Assembly: GCF_005404945.1 (NCBI RefSeq)
Contig: NZ_BJDG01000011.1
Coordinates: 1-64,000 of the forward strand
Source of the DNA: Lactiplantibacillus pingfangensis
Lineage (GTDB): Bacteria > Bacillota > Bacilli > Lactobacillales > Lactobacillaceae
DNA: 64,000 nt
Reading direction: 5' to 3'
Position 1 is the stretch's first letter. Every line of letters begins with the position of its first letter. The notes below the pieces were generated by a model that ran no database searches, was not told the DNA's origin, and worked only from the letters and a program-made list of their open reading frames with translations. The translations under genes and the position numbers were made by a program. Positions 28,887 to 39,363 of the stretch are shown one piece after another.

Positions 28887-29672
28887 GTGAATGATAATTT
28901 AAAACAACATTTTCGCGATAGTGAAGCCCCATTTATTGAACAGGTGACTGGTTGGCTGCGAGAAGCGGCTGACCAGTACCGACCAATTTTGACCGCGTTT
29001 TTAAATCCGCGGCAAGTCTACATTGCTCAAACTTTAGTCAATCAACTCGATGAAGTCCATATGCGGGCTTCAGGCGGGTATCCGGGGGCCGAATTACAAC
29101 GGATTTTATTTTATCCGGATTATTATGACCCGCAACCGAGTGATTTTCAAATTACCTTATTCAATGTTGTCTATCCGATTAAGTTTGCCACGTTAAAACA
29201 TGGCCAGATTTTAGGCACACTGGCTAATTCTGGTGTTGAACGGGATGTCTTCGGTGATATTGTTTCCGATGGTGAGTCTTGGCAGTTTTATTGTGAAAGT
29301 GAAATGAGTACTTATTTCACGGATCAAATTGATCATTTTGGCAAGACCAAGGTGCATCTCACGGATGTGCCATTGGCCAATGCGATTGATCCACAAAACG
29401 ACTGGGAAACCATCACGACGACGGTGAGTTCATTACGCGCAGATAGTGTGATTAAGGCGGCATTTAACCTATCACGACATCATGCAAAAGAATTAGTCGA
29501 AGGCGCGCATGTTCGTTTGAATTGGGCAGATTTGCCTAAAGCGGACTATGAAATCGCCTTATTGGATATGTTGAGTGTGAATCACTATGGTCGTGTTCGA
29601 TTGACCGAAGTGGGCGGTGAGACTAAAAAGTCGCGGTTACGAATTACTTTAAATATTATTCATAGTAAATAG
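28887..29672 (+). CDS. YlmH family S4-domain RNA-binding protein
   Basis: The 261-residue protein has an N-terminal domain with the RASGGYPGAELQRILFYP segment (about 52-70) and a C-terminal S4 RNA-binding domain (about 180-240, LRADSVIKAAFNLSRHHAKE). YlmH homologues bind ribosomes carrying stalled peptidyl-tRNA in ribosome rescue. It lies in the standard sepF-ylmG-ylmH-divIVA order. The start is GTG with a GAGGAA site. Confidence 0.9.
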   Translation: MNDNLKQHFRDSEAPFIEQVTGWLREAADQYRPILTAFLNPRQVYIAQTLVNQLDEVHMRASGGYPGAELQRILFYPDYYDPQPSDFQITLFNVVYPIKFATLKHGQILGTLANSGVERDVFGDIVSDGESWQFYCESEMSTYFTDQIDHFGKTKVHLTDVPLANAIDPQNDWETITTTVSSLRADSVIKAAFNLSRHHAKELVEGAHVRLNWADLPKADYEIALLDMLSVNHYGRVRLTEVGGETKKSRLRITLNIIHSK

Positions 29673-29691
29673 ATATTGGAGGAAATTGAGT

Positions 29692-30393
29692 ATGGTGTTA
29701 AGTCCTGATGACATTCATAACAAAGCGTTTTCCACGAAACTTCGTGGTTACAATATTGACGAGGTAAATGATTTTCTTGAACAAATTATCAAGGATTATC
29801 AAATTACCTTGAAGCAAAATAAGGACCTCCAGGAACGTTTAGACGCAAGTGAAGGTAAGCTCAAATACTTCAACGAACTGAAGGATTCTTTGAACCAGTC
29901 AATCTTAGTGGCCCAAGAAGCTGCGGATAAGGTTAAGACCAATTCAAAGAAAGAAGCCGACATTATTACCCGTGAAGCCCAAAAGCAAGCTTCTGACATT
30001 GTCAGTGAAGCCACGGATAAGTCCAACCAAATGATCGATGAAGCCTCACAAAAGGCTAAGCGGTTATCCGTTGAAACGGATGATTTGAAGAAACAAACGC
30101 GGGTCTTCCGCCAACGTCTCCAAGTGATGCTCGAATCACAATTGGAAGTCGTTAAGAGCAAAGACTGGGATCAACTACTCAGCGAAACAGATACGTCAAC
30201 TTATTCAGAAATTCAACATGTTCTGAAGGATGATCATCTTGACAATGGCGCTAATGCAAGTGTAAACTCAGAAGCAGCCGTTGAAATCACTAATCCGGCA
30301 ACTGGCGAAACGCCGGTTGCGGATGGTGGTGACCAAGCACAAGAACAAACGGTGGTCATTTTCCCTGATGATGATGTTGACTCTGCGAAGTAA
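29692..30393 (+). CDS. divIVA: Cell division/polarity protein DivIVA
   Basis: The 233-residue coiled-coil protein recognises curved membrane at poles and septa. The conserved N-terminal lipid-binding segment LSPDDIHNKAFSTKLRGY is at about residues 3-20. Two long coiled-coil stretches follow (about 30-65 and 75-155), then an acidic tail. ATG 29692 is chosen over TTG 29686 because GGAGG lies 9 bases before it. Confidence 0.95.
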   Translation: MVLSPDDIHNKAFSTKLRGYNIDEVNDFLEQIIKDYQITLKQNKDLQERLDASEGKLKYFNELKDSLNQSILVAQEAADKVKTNSKKEADIITREAQKQASDIVSEATDKSNQMIDEASQKAKRLSVETDDLKKQTRVFRQRLQVMLESQLEVVKSKDWDQLLSETDTSTYSEIQHVLKDDHLDNGANASVNSEAAVEITNPATGETPVADGGDQAQEQTVVIFPDDDVDSAK

Positions 30394-30439
30394 GTCGACT
30401 AGAATCAACGGTATAGTTAAATCTTATTAACATTTTGAG

Positions 30440-30655
30440 GAGAACAGCAAACAACTTAGTGATACGCACAGAGAGCCGGCGTTAGTGTGAACCCGGTCGT
30501 CCCTCACGAAGTTGCAGATCATCTCCGAATGTCGGCCTGAATGAAGTAAGGTCGGCCGGTTCATGACCGTTAACCATGCTATGAGAGAATCTAAACAATT
30601 CTAAAATTGGGTGGTACCACGATAACTTCGTCCCTTGCCGGGCGGAGTTTTTTTG
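30440..30655 (+). promoter_or_regulatory. T-box leader (isoleucine) of ileS
   Basis: The leader shows stem I with AGAGAGCCGG and GTGTGAACCCGGT elements, a specifier region with ATC codons (30518-30523, isoleucine), and the T-box sequence GGGTGGTACCACG (30609-30621). Uncharged tRNA-Ile pairing to GGTGG would favour the antiterminator over the terminator at 30624-30654. It is a riboswitch-like control of ileS. Confidence 0.93.
30624..30654 (+). terminator. Regulated terminator of the ileS T-box
   Basis: A stem pairing AACTTCGTCCC (from 30624) with GGGCGGAGTT is followed by seven T's. It competes with the antiterminator formed by the T-box sequence just upstream. Confidence 0.85.
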
Positions 30656-30771
30656 TACTCAAAATTAATCGTTTGGTTAAGTTAGTCCTGTGGGTGGTTG
30701 CTTGTCATCTCAAACACTGGCGGTCAGCGGCGTTAAATAAGCCTGTCAAAAAAATATTAAGGAGTGGTCAA

Positions 30772-33570
30772 ATGCGTGTTAAAGAAACCTTGAACCTTGG
30801 TAAAACCAAGTTTAAAATGCGTGGGAACTTACCAGTTAAAGAACTTGAACGTGAAAACGTTTGGGCAGAAAATAAAGTTTATGAACAACGGCAAAAATTA
30901 AATGAAGGCAAACCAACCTTTATTTTGCATGATGGCCCCCCATACGCCAATGGTGATATTCATATGGGTCATGCGTTGAACAAAATTACGAAGGATTTCA
31001 TTGTTCGTTACAAATCAATGAATGGCTTCCGGGCGCCTTATGTGCCTGGTTGGGATACCCATGGGCTACCAATTGAACAAAAGTTACAACAAGCCGGTTA
31101 TGATCGCAAAAAAATGAGCACGAATGCGTTCCGTGAACTTTGTCGTGAATATGCGTTGAAGCAAGTGGATCGCCAACGTGATGAATTCAAACGCTTGGGT
31201 GTTGCCGGTGAATGGGATAACCCATACTTAACCTTAAAACCAGAATTCGAAGCAGCTCAAATTCGGGTCTTCGGCGCCTTTGCAAAACGCAACCTGATCT
31301 ATCGTGGGAAGAAACCCGTTTACTGGTCATGGTCATCAGAATCTGCACTTGCAGAAGCTGAAGTTGAATATCATGATGTGACGTCACCATCAGCATTTTA
31401 TGGTGAAAAAGTCATTGATGGTAAGGGTGTCTTAGACGACAACACTTATATGGTTGTCTGGACGACGACGCCTTGGACGATTCCAGCTTCTGAAGGGATT
31501 ACCATTGACGCCAGTTTCGATTATGCAGTCGTGCAACATGATGACGATCCGCGGAACTATGTTTTAGCAGCCGAATTGGTTGATGAAAATGCCAAACGTT
31601 TCGGTTGGGACACAGTTAAGGTTGTTAAGACTGTTAAAGGGGCTGATTTGGATCGCGTACTTTGCGAACATCCATTTGATGCCAGTCGCAAATTAGTGAC
31701 GATGCTTGGCGATTTTGTCACCCTCGATGCTGGGACTGGTTTGGTTCATACGGCGCCAGGTTATGGGGAAGATGATTACCGCATCGGGATGAAGTATGAC
31801 TTGCCAGTCTTTGCCCCAGTTGATAACCAAGGGGTGTTGACAGCGGAAGCCGGCCCAGATTTTGCCGGTGTCTTCTATGATGACGCGAACCAGATTGCGC
31901 TAGACAAATTAAAGGACGCTGGGTTGTTACTTGACTACATGCCATACGAACACAGCTATCCCTTTGACTGGCGTACTAAGAAACCAATCATCTTCCGGGC
32001 AACGCCACAATGGTTTGCTTCGGTTGGCGATATGCGTGACGAAATTTTACACGCCATTGATGACGTCGAATTCTTCCCAGAATGGGGTCAAAAACGGTTG
32101 CATAATATGATTCGTGATCGTGGTGACTGGGTTATTTCACGACAACGGGTCTGGGGCGTGCCATTGCCAATCTTCTATGCGGAAGATGGCACGGCAATCA
32201 TGTCACCGGAAACCATCAATCATGTGGCGGACTTAATCGGTCAATACGGTTCGAACGTTTGGTTTGAACGTGACGCCAAAGACTTGTTACCAGAAGGTTA
32301 TACGAATGAACACTCACCACATGGTCAATTCACTAAAGAAGAAGACATCATGGATGTGTGGTTTGATTCTGGGTCATCACATCAAGGCGTCTTAGCTGAA
32401 CGTGATTACCTCGACTATCCAGCCGATTTGTATTTGGAAGGCTCTGACCAGTATCGTGGCTGGTTCAACTCTAGTTTGATTACGAGTGTGGCAGTTTCAG
32501 GTCATGCCCCATACAAACAAGTCTTGTCACAAGGTTTCACCTTGGATAGCCAAGGCCGTAAGATGAGTAAGTCATTGGGGAATACCATTGCACCCGCCGA
32601 AGTGATCAAACAAATGGGCGCCGAAATCGTCCGTTTATGGGTCTCATCAGTGGATACGAGTGCGGATGTGCGCGTTACCATGGAGGGTTTCAAACAAGTT
32701 GCTGATGGTTACAAGAAGTTCCGGAATACCATGCGTTTCTTATTAGCGAATACGACGGATTACGATCCAAAGGAAAATCGCGTGGCGTTTGAAGATCTCG
32801 CAACGGTTGACCAATACATGGCCGTTCGTCTGAATGACTTTGTGGCAGAAGTGAAAGATCATTACGATCATTATGACTTCTTGGATATTTATAAGAAGTT
32901 GTTGAATTTCTTAACAGTGGACTTGTCGAATTTCTATTTGGATATTGCGAAAGACATCATGTATATTGATGCCGAAGATAGCCATGCTCGGCGCTCAATG
33001 CAAACGGTCTTCTACGACGTCTTAGTTGCGTTGACCAAGTTGTTTACACCAATGTTGCCACATACGACGGAAGAAATTTGGCCATTCTTGAAGGAATCAG
33101 CCGAATTCGTGCAATTAACTGAGATGCCAACCGTGCAAAACTATGCGAACGCTGACGAACTTAATCACAACTGGGGCAAGTTTATGGACTTGCGCAGTAA
33201 CGTTTTAAAGGCGTTGGAAGAAGCTCGGGATGCGAAGTTGATTGGGAAATCATTAGAGGCGCACTTGGACTTATATGTCGATGCTGAAATGCAAGCTTTA
33301 TTGGACAGCTTGAAGACTAATGTTCGTCAAACCTTGATGGTCTCGGCACTTGAGTTACATGATCTTGCCGAGGCGCCAGCGGATGCTGAAACTTTTGATG
33401 CGCATGAAGCCATTAAGGTTAGCCATGCTGAGGGTGAGGTTTGTTCACGTTGTCGGATGACGAAGACGGATGTCGGCAGTGACGCTGCTTATCCAATGCT
33501 CTGTGCAAGTTGTGCTAAAATTGTGCGGGCCAACTATCCAGAATCAATTGAAACTGGCTTAGAAGCTTAA
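30772..33570 (+). CDS. ileS: Isoleucine-tRNA ligase
   Basis: The 932-residue class I synthetase charges tRNA-Ile. HMGH (HIGH motif) is at residues 64-67, KMSKS lies near 598, and the editing domain is between them. A C-terminal zinc site is shown by CSRC and CASC pairs near 890-915. The ATG at 30772 has AAGGAG before it; upstream in-frame codons lie in the T-box leader. The length is typical of the bacterial type 1 enzyme. Confidence 0.98.
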   Translation: MRVKETLNLGKTKFKMRGNLPVKELERENVWAENKVYEQRQKLNEGKPTFILHDGPPYANGDIHMGHALNKITKDFIVRYKSMNGFRAPYVPGWDTHGLPIEQKLQQAGYDRKKMSTNAFRELCREYALKQVDRQRDEFKRLGVAGEWDNPYLTLKPEFEAAQIRVFGAFAKRNLIYRGKKPVYWSWSSESALAEAEVEYHDVTSPSAFYGEKVIDGKGVLDDNTYMVVWTTTPWTIPASEGITIDASFDYAVVQHDDDPRNYVLAAELVDENAKRFGWDTVKVVKTVKGADLDRVLCEHPFDASRKLVTMLGDFVTLDAGTGLVHTAPGYGEDDYRIGMKYDLPVFAPVDNQGVLTAEAGPDFAGVFYDDANQIALDKLKDAGLLLDYMPYEHSYPFDWRTKKPIIFRATPQWFASVGDMRDEILHAIDDVEFFPEWGQKRLHNMIRDRGDWVISRQRVWGVPLPIFYAEDGTAIMSPETINHVADLIGQYGSNVWFERDAKDLLPEGYTNEHSPHGQFTKEEDIMDVWFDSGSSHQGVLAERDYLDYPADLYLEGSDQYRGWFNSSLITSVAVSGHAPYKQVLSQGFTLDSQGRKMSKSLGNTIAPAEVIKQMGAEIVRLWVSSVDTSADVRVTMEGFKQVADGYKKFRNTMRFLLANTTDYDPKENRVAFEDLATVDQYMAVRLNDFVAEVKDHYDHYDFLDIYKKLLNFLTVDLSNFYLDIAKDIMYIDAEDSHARRSMQTVFYDVLVALTKLFTPMLPHTTEEIWPFLKESAEFVQLTEMPTVQNYANADELNHNWGKFMDLRSNVLKALEEARDAKLIGKSLEAHLDLYVDAEMQALLDSLKTNVRQTLMVSALELHDLAEAPADAETFDAHEAIKVSHAEGEVCSRCRMTKTDVGSDAAYPMLCASCAKIVRANYPESIETGLEA

Positions 33571-33587
33571 TTAAAAATTTTTGCAAA

Positions 33588-33625
33588 AGTCAACCCGCAG
33601 GAAACTGTTGGTTGGCTCTTTTTTT
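33588..33625 (+). terminator. Terminator of ileS
   Basis: Hairpin AGTCAACC (33588-33595) with GGTTGGCT (33610-33617), one wobble pair, is followed by a T-run. Confidence 0.8.
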
Positions 33626-33666
33626 AGAATTGATGACATGGATCGCGACCTTTTGGTTCTTCGTGA

Positions 33667-33695
33667 TTGAAATATTGTTAAAAAGTCAGTATGAT
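33667..33695 (+). promoter_or_regulatory. Promoter of dapF
   Basis: TTGAAA (33667-33672) and TATGAT (33690-33695) are separated by exactly 17 bp, about 45 bases before the dapF start. Confidence 0.72.
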
Positions 33696-33739
33696 AGTGA
33701 AGTAACTAAAACCGAGTTTATTAAATAGATAGGATGCTG

Positions 33740-34738
33740 ATGGCAGTGAAAATGATCAAGGTGCATGGTTCCGGTAATGATTTTTATTTATTGGACCAAA
33801 CGCAATTTCCAGAGCCGCTTACTGATAAGGGCTTGAAGCAGTTGGCAATTAATATTTGTAAGCGCGATGGCGCCGGTTTATTCGAAGGTGCCGATGGGGT
33901 GCTGGTCGTGGATCGGTCTGAACATGCGCACGTTTTAGGTCGGATGCGGGTCATTAACGCTGATGGTACCGAAGCGAGCATGTGTGGGAACGGCTTGCGG
34001 ACCGTCGCCCGTTACTTGGGAACCCAAAACGACAGCACCGATTTTCGGGTAGAAACCATGTACGCGGATCTAAAGGTGCAAGCGGTGGCTGATTTTGCGG
34101 CCCATGTTCCAGCATTCAGTGTTGAGATTTCGCCAGTCTCATTTGAGGCTAAGACGCTTGGCATGCATGCGAATCATGACGCCCAAACAATCATTAATGA
34201 AACAATTCCGGCACTTAAGAGTGATTTTAAATTTTCTGCCGTGTCAGTGCCTAATCCGCATTTGATTGCATTCGTGGATCACGCGACATTGGTCGGCCCA
34301 GAATTAGGTCGAATCGGTAAGTGGATGAATGACGGTCAAAATTCAATTTTCCCAGATGGTGTGAACGTGAGCTTCGTTGAAGTCCTAGGACAGAATTCAA
34401 TTTTTGTTCGGACTTTCGAACGGGGGGTTGGTTTCACCAATGCCTGCGGGACCGCAATGTCGGCTTCTTCCTTGATGTATGTCCTATTACACCAAGAAAG
34501 TACTGATTTCAATCAAGAAATTCATGTCACGAACCCTGGTGGGATGGTTAAGACCATCGTTCATCAAGGCGCGGACGAAGAGTATTGGATGGAATTAATT
34601 GGCAATGCAACGTTTGTCAAAATTGTCAGCTTGCCATTGGAAGAAGCCCTGGCTGCTGATTTCACGCAAGCAACGACCACGGTCACTGGTGAACAGGCGG
34701 CCTATGAAGATTTTGTTGATTCACTAAAAACGGCTTAA
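33740..34738 (+). CDS. dapF: Diaminopimelate epimerase
   Basis: The enzyme converts LL- to meso-diaminopimelate for lysine and the peptidoglycan stem. The two catalytic cysteines are in MCGNGLRT (Cys82) and NACGTAMSA (Cys236). At 332 residues it is longer than the usual 270-280, owing to an extended middle and C-terminal part. It is alone, with its own promoter and terminator, away from other dap genes. The ATG at 33740 has AGG 6 bases upstream; an ATG at 33734 overlaps that site. Confidence 0.94.
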   Translation: MAVKMIKVHGSGNDFYLLDQTQFPEPLTDKGLKQLAINICKRDGAGLFEGADGVLVVDRSEHAHVLGRMRVINADGTEASMCGNGLRTVARYLGTQNDSTDFRVETMYADLKVQAVADFAAHVPAFSVEISPVSFEAKTLGMHANHDAQTIINETIPALKSDFKFSAVSVPNPHLIAFVDHATLVGPELGRIGKWMNDGQNSIFPDGVNVSFVEVLGQNSIFVRTFERGVGFTNACGTAMSASSLMYVLLHQESTDFNQEIHVTNPGGMVKTIVHQGADEEYWMELIGNATFVKIVSLPLEEALAADFTQATTTVTGEQAAYEDFVDSLKTA

Positions 34739-34747
34739 TCTGGTCAG

Positions 34748-34782
34748 CGCTGGGTAGTTTCATTAACTGCTCAGCGTTTTTT
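34748..34782 (+). terminator. Terminator of dapF
   Basis: A 12 bp stem with two G-T pairs (34748-34759 with 34765-34776) is followed by six T's. Confidence 0.82.
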
Positions 34783-34894
34783 CGTGGCTTGCACTCAGCC
34801 CTAAATAATCGTTAAATTAACCGGTCGAAAATTGCATTCAGTCGTAAAAATCGGTATCCTTATTGAGAAAGCAAGTAATCAGGAGGTGTGTGCG

Positions 34895-35455
34895 ATGGAT
34901 TTTGAAGAACACGTCCAGAGCAGCGAAATGGTTTTTAACGGTGGCTTGGTGCAAGTGGAGCGCCAACAAGTGACGTTGCCGGATCACAGCACCGCAACGC
35001 GTGAGATTGTTCATCATCAACCTGCCGTCGCAGTCTTGATGGTAACTGCCGCTCAAAAAATGTGTCTCGTGCAACAATGGCGCTCGGCGGCCAAAGGTGT
35101 CACCTTAGAGATTCCAGCTGGAAAAGTGGAACCAGGGGAAACTGCCACCGCGGCAGCTAAACGAGAATTGAATGAAGAAACCCGCTTAGCTACAGACCAG
35201 CTTGAACCAGTGGCGAGTTTTTATACCTCGCCAGGCTTTACTGATGAGTTCATGACCTTGTACGTGGCAACTGGCTTACATGCGGTGAATCAAGCACTTC
35301 CACAAGATGCGGATGAATTTTTACACTTAGTTGAACTAGACTTACCAACGGCGCTTGCGCAGGTCAAATCCGGCAAGTTAGCCGATGCGAAAACTGTGAT
35401 GGCGGTCTGGTATTGGCAAAGCCATCCCGAGTTAGGAGTGACGACCAATGGCTGA
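34895..35455 (+). CDS. nudF: NUDIX hydrolase, ADP-ribose pyrophosphatase type
   Basis: The 186-residue protein has the NUDIX box starting GKVEPGETATAAAKREL and continuing NEETRL (about 70-92), with the metal-binding RExxEE glutamates. The upstream LVQQWRSAA segment and SFYTSPGFTDEFMTLYVA after the box match the ADP-ribose pyrophosphatase group. It would split ADP-ribose into AMP and ribose-5-phosphate. The ATG at 34895 has AGGAGG; an earlier TTG (34832) has no site. It overlaps the next gene by 8 bases. Confidence 0.88.
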   Translation: MDFEEHVQSSEMVFNGGLVQVERQQVTLPDHSTATREIVHHQPAVAVLMVTAAQKMCLVQQWRSAAKGVTLEIPAGKVEPGETATAAAKRELNEETRLATDQLEPVASFYTSPGFTDEFMTLYVATGLHAVNQALPQDADEFLHLVELDLPTALAQVKSGKLADAKTVMAVWYWQSHPELGVTTNG

Positions 35456-35726
35456 AGACGATCGGATGACACGGCAACAGTACCGACAACAGCAAACACA
35501 ACCAGAATCAGCAGCTCCGGAAGCTTCCGAGCCGGCGTCATCAGACTATGATGAACAACCAGCTGATGAACCCACCGATTCATCACGCCGGGCATATGCG
35601 GCTGAGACTAATCGCGCCCTTGAGGATGCGAAGTCAAAGCGCCTAGGTCGCAAGTTGAACTGGGTTATTTTAGGCCTAGTTCTGGCAATTACGATTGTTT
35701 TTTTGATTTTATTTTTAACCCCATAG
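35448..35726 (+). CDS. Small acidic tail-anchored membrane protein, function unknown
   Basis: The 92-residue protein has a polar, Gln/Glu/Ser/Pro-rich N-terminal two thirds, then a basic patch (SKRLGRKLN, about 62-70) and one C-terminal hydrophobic helix (about 71-91). This looks like a tail-anchored cytoplasmic protein. It overlaps the NUDIX gene and is 20 bases before mtnN, so it is part of that operon. I do not recognise a family. Confidence 0.72.
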   Translation: MAEDDRMTRQQYRQQQTQPESAAPEASEPASSDYDEQPADEPTDSSRRAYAAETNRALEDAKSKRLGRKLNWVILGLVLAITIVFLILFLTP

Positions 35727-35746
35727 GAAAGTAGGTTTTTGAACCG

Positions 35747-36439
35747 ATGAAATTTGGAATTATTTGTGCGATGGCAGAGGAACTCAAAACATTACGTGAA
35801 GCACTACAGGATGAAAAAGTGGTCCCAATTAAGGACATTACTTTTTATGATGGCCGCATCAACGATCAAGAAGTGGTCCTAGTTCAATCAGGGATTGGTA
35901 AAGTTCAAGCCGGGATGACCACGGCGTTGATGATTACTAATTTTGACGTTGACGTGGTGATCAATTCTGGATCTGCTGGTGGCATTGGTCAAGGCCTTGC
36001 CGTGGGTGATGTCGTTGTTGCGACGGCCACGGCTTACCATGACGTGGACGCCACGGCCTTTGACTATGCCTACGGTCAATTACCACAACAACCGTTATAT
36101 TATGAAACGGATGCGAACTGGGTCAAACAGATCATGACGGCCGCGGCCGCAACTGGTTTGAATGCCAAGACTGGCTTGATCGTTTCTGGTGATCAATTTA
36201 TCGCGGGAAAGGCTGCAACCGACAAAATTTTAAGCCATTTTCCAGATGCACTTTCTAGCGAAATGGAAGGCGCAGCGATTGGTCAGGCTTGCCATCAATT
36301 TAACACGCCTTACGTCGTTATTCGGGCGATGTCCGATGTTGGTGACGAAGCTGCCGGCGTGAGCTTTGATGAATTTATTTTAGCTGCCGGAAAACAATCA
36401 GCGGCGATGCTATTAGCCTTGTTTAAGGCACAGAAATAA
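35747..36439 (+). CDS. mtnN: 5'-methylthioadenosine/S-adenosylhomocysteine nucleosidase
   Basis: The 230-residue enzyme cleaves adenine from MTA and SAH, recycling by-products of methyl and polyamine metabolism. In LuxS organisms it feeds AI-2 synthesis. Landmarks are GIICAMAEELKTL at the N-terminus, NSGSAGGIGQGLAVGDVVV near 75, GDQFI near 150, and MEGAAIGQACHQF with the catalytic-site Glu near 172. The neighbours (cysteine desulfurase, MnmA) also handle sulfur. Confidence 0.95.
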   Translation: MKFGIICAMAEELKTLREALQDEKVVPIKDITFYDGRINDQEVVLVQSGIGKVQAGMTTALMITNFDVDVVINSGSAGGIGQGLAVGDVVVATATAYHDVDATAFDYAYGQLPQQPLYYETDANWVKQIMTAAAATGLNAKTGLIVSGDQFIAGKAATDKILSHFPDALSSEMEGAAIGQACHQFNTPYVVIRAMSDVGDEAAGVSFDEFILAAGKQSAAMLLALFKAQK

Positions 36440-36477
36440 GAATTTAACACAGTTATTTGTAGAAGGAAGTATTTTTA

Positions 36478-37629
36478 ATGAAGCGAGTGTACCTTGATAA
36501 CGCTGCGACAACGCCAATGGCTGAGTCTGTAGTCAGTGAAATGATGGACAAAATGACGACGACGTTTGGGAATGCCTCGAGCACCCATGCTTATGGTCGG
36601 GCTGCGCGTGAAGTGCTGGATGATAGTCGGCACATCATCGCTCAGAGTATCAATGCCCATGATGATGATATTATCTTTACGAGTGGCGGCACTGAAGGCG
36701 ATAATACGGCGGTATTGCAGACCGCTTTTGCCCGTCAAAAATTAGGCAAGCATATTATCACGACGGCCATCGAGCACCAAGCCATCTTAAAATCGACCGC
36801 CTTCTTGGCGCAACAAGGTTTTGACATTACCTATTTGCCAGTGGACGAACATGGCAATATCAGTCTTGATGATTTCAAGGCAGCATTGCGACCAGATACC
36901 ATCTTGGTTTCAATTATGATGGGCAATAATGAAGTTGGGTCACACATGCCAATTCATGAAATTGGTGAAATTTTGAAAGACCACCAAGCTTGGTTCCACA
37001 CGGATGCCGTTCAAGCCTATGGTCTGTTGGATATTGATGTTGAACGTGATCATATTGACCTGTTGTCGACATCGGCGCATAAAATTAATGGGCCTAAATT
37101 TTTAGGCTTTTTGTACAAGCGTAATGGGATCAACTTTCCAAGCCTCATTAAGGGTGGCGAGCAAGAAGATAAGCGACGTGCGGGTACCGAAAATGTCCCA
37201 GCAATCGCTGGCTTTGCAGCGGCGGTTAAGGAATTAACGACCGCAGAAAAAGCCCATCGGCAAGCGACTTATCATGATTATAAACAGTACATTGTTGATC
37301 AGTTAACCGCCAATGGGGTTGATTTTGAAGTCAACGGTCAGTTGGGTGAAGACAATTTACAACATGTGTTGAATTTATGGATCAAGGGAATTTCAACTTA
37401 TACGTTGCAAACGAATTTGGACCTCGGCGGGGTGGCCGTTTCTGGTGGTTCGGCATGTACGGCCGGCAGCTTGGAACCGTCACATGTCTTGATTGCCATG
37501 TTTGGCGAGCAGTCACCACGAATTAGCGAGTCGATTCGGTTGAGTTTTGGTCGTTATAATACGAAAGCCGATTTGGATCAATTTGTGGCAGTCTTAACCA
37601 AGACGGTTAATCGACTATTAAAAAAATAA
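36478..37629 (+). CDS. Cysteine desulfurase (NifS/IscS class)
   Basis: The 383-residue PLP enzyme takes sulfur from cysteine. The PLP lysine is in STSAHKINGPKFLG (near 201), the N-terminal YLDNAATTPM and VSIMMGNNEVG are hallmarks, and the catalytic Cys is in SGGSACTAGSLEPSH (near 324). Its neighbours are a DUF1831 protein and mnmA, so it is probably the dedicated sulfur donor for tRNA 2-thiolation rather than Fe-S cluster assembly; that role is inferred from context. Confidence 0.92.
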   Translation: MKRVYLDNAATTPMAESVVSEMMDKMTTTFGNASSTHAYGRAAREVLDDSRHIIAQSINAHDDDIIFTSGGTEGDNTAVLQTAFARQKLGKHIITTAIEHQAILKSTAFLAQQGFDITYLPVDEHGNISLDDFKAALRPDTILVSIMMGNNEVGSHMPIHEIGEILKDHQAWFHTDAVQAYGLLDIDVERDHIDLLSTSAHKINGPKFLGFLYKRNGINFPSLIKGGEQEDKRRAGTENVPAIAGFAAAVKELTTAEKAHRQATYHDYKQYIVDQLTANGVDFEVNGQLGEDNLQHVLNLWIKGISTYTLQTNLDLGGVAVSGGSACTAGSLEPSHVLIAMFGEQSPRISESIRLSFGRYNTKADLDQFVAVLTKTVNRLLKK

Positions 37630-37644
37630 GAGGAGGGATTCGTC

Positions 37645-37986
37645 ATGGCTTACACAGCTAGTGTGAAACTTGAAGGCGATTCACAGACTTATCAACTTAG
37701 TCCGGAGATTAAAAAGTATACGTTAATGGATTTAGGCTTTACTAAAGGCAAATCGGGGGCCTTCATGTTTGAACGGTCATTAGATCCGACCACGCCCTAT
37801 AATGCGGCCTACAAAGTTAAAATGACCGTCAACGCTGACTTGACCGGTTTTAAACTCTCAACCGTCACCGGGAACGGCATGCAACGGGCCAACATCTTTA
37901 AAAATGAGGCTCATCCGGAAGCAGTTGAACAATTACGGTTCATTTTAAAGAGTTTTATTGATCGCGGTGTCTTAGTTGACGCTTAA
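37645..37986 (+). CDS. DUF1831 family protein
   Basis: The 113-residue protein belongs to DUF1831, found next to cysteine desulfurase genes in lactic acid bacteria, here 15 bases downstream. It has no cysteine, so it is not a direct sulfur carrier; an accessory or scaffold role is a guess. The GAGGAGGG site precedes the ATG. Confidence 0.82.
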   Translation: MAYTASVKLEGDSQTYQLSPEIKKYTLMDLGFTKGKSGAFMFERSLDPTTPYNAAYKVKMTVNADLTGFKLSTVTGNGMQRANIFKNEAHPEAVEQLRFILKSFIDRGVLVDA

Positions 37987-37990
37987 TGAT

Positions 37991-38019
37991 GAAACGCCTG
38001 GCTTGCAGCCGGCGTTTTC
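37991..38019 (+). terminator. Terminator after the desulfurase operon
   Basis: AAACGCC (37992-37998) pairs with GGCGTTT (38011-38017), followed by a short T-rich tail. The hairpin overlaps the -35 of the mnmA promoter. Confidence 0.6.
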
Positions 38020-38030
38020 TTTGTTATAAT
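38003..38030 (+). promoter_or_regulatory. Promoter of mnmA
   Basis: TTGCAG (38003-38008) and TATAAT (38025-38030) are separated by 16 bp, 74 bases before the start of mnmA. Confidence 0.65.
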
Positions 38031-38097
38031 GGGTATTACTGGACTTGTACGACCTTCAAATCGTGGATTCTCCAGAATCTTTTGGAAATGATGGTGA

Positions 38098-39228
<1,131 letters not shown>

Positions 39229-39243
39229 GCTTAGCTGTTAAGT

Positions 39244-39280
39244 CGCCAGCAATTCATCAGTAATTGTTGGTGGCTTTTTT
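39244..39280 (+). terminator. Terminator of mnmA
   Basis: A hairpin with arms GCCAGCAATT and AATTGTTGGTGGC (a bulge on the right arm) is followed by six T's, 16 bases after the stop. Confidence 0.78.
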
Positions 39281-39363
39281 GCGTTAAAACACAAATCAAG
39301 CTTGCTTTTCGATAAGGGGTTGCTTAAGCTAAGAAGAAAGACTGGATTTGGGACTGGGAGTTT

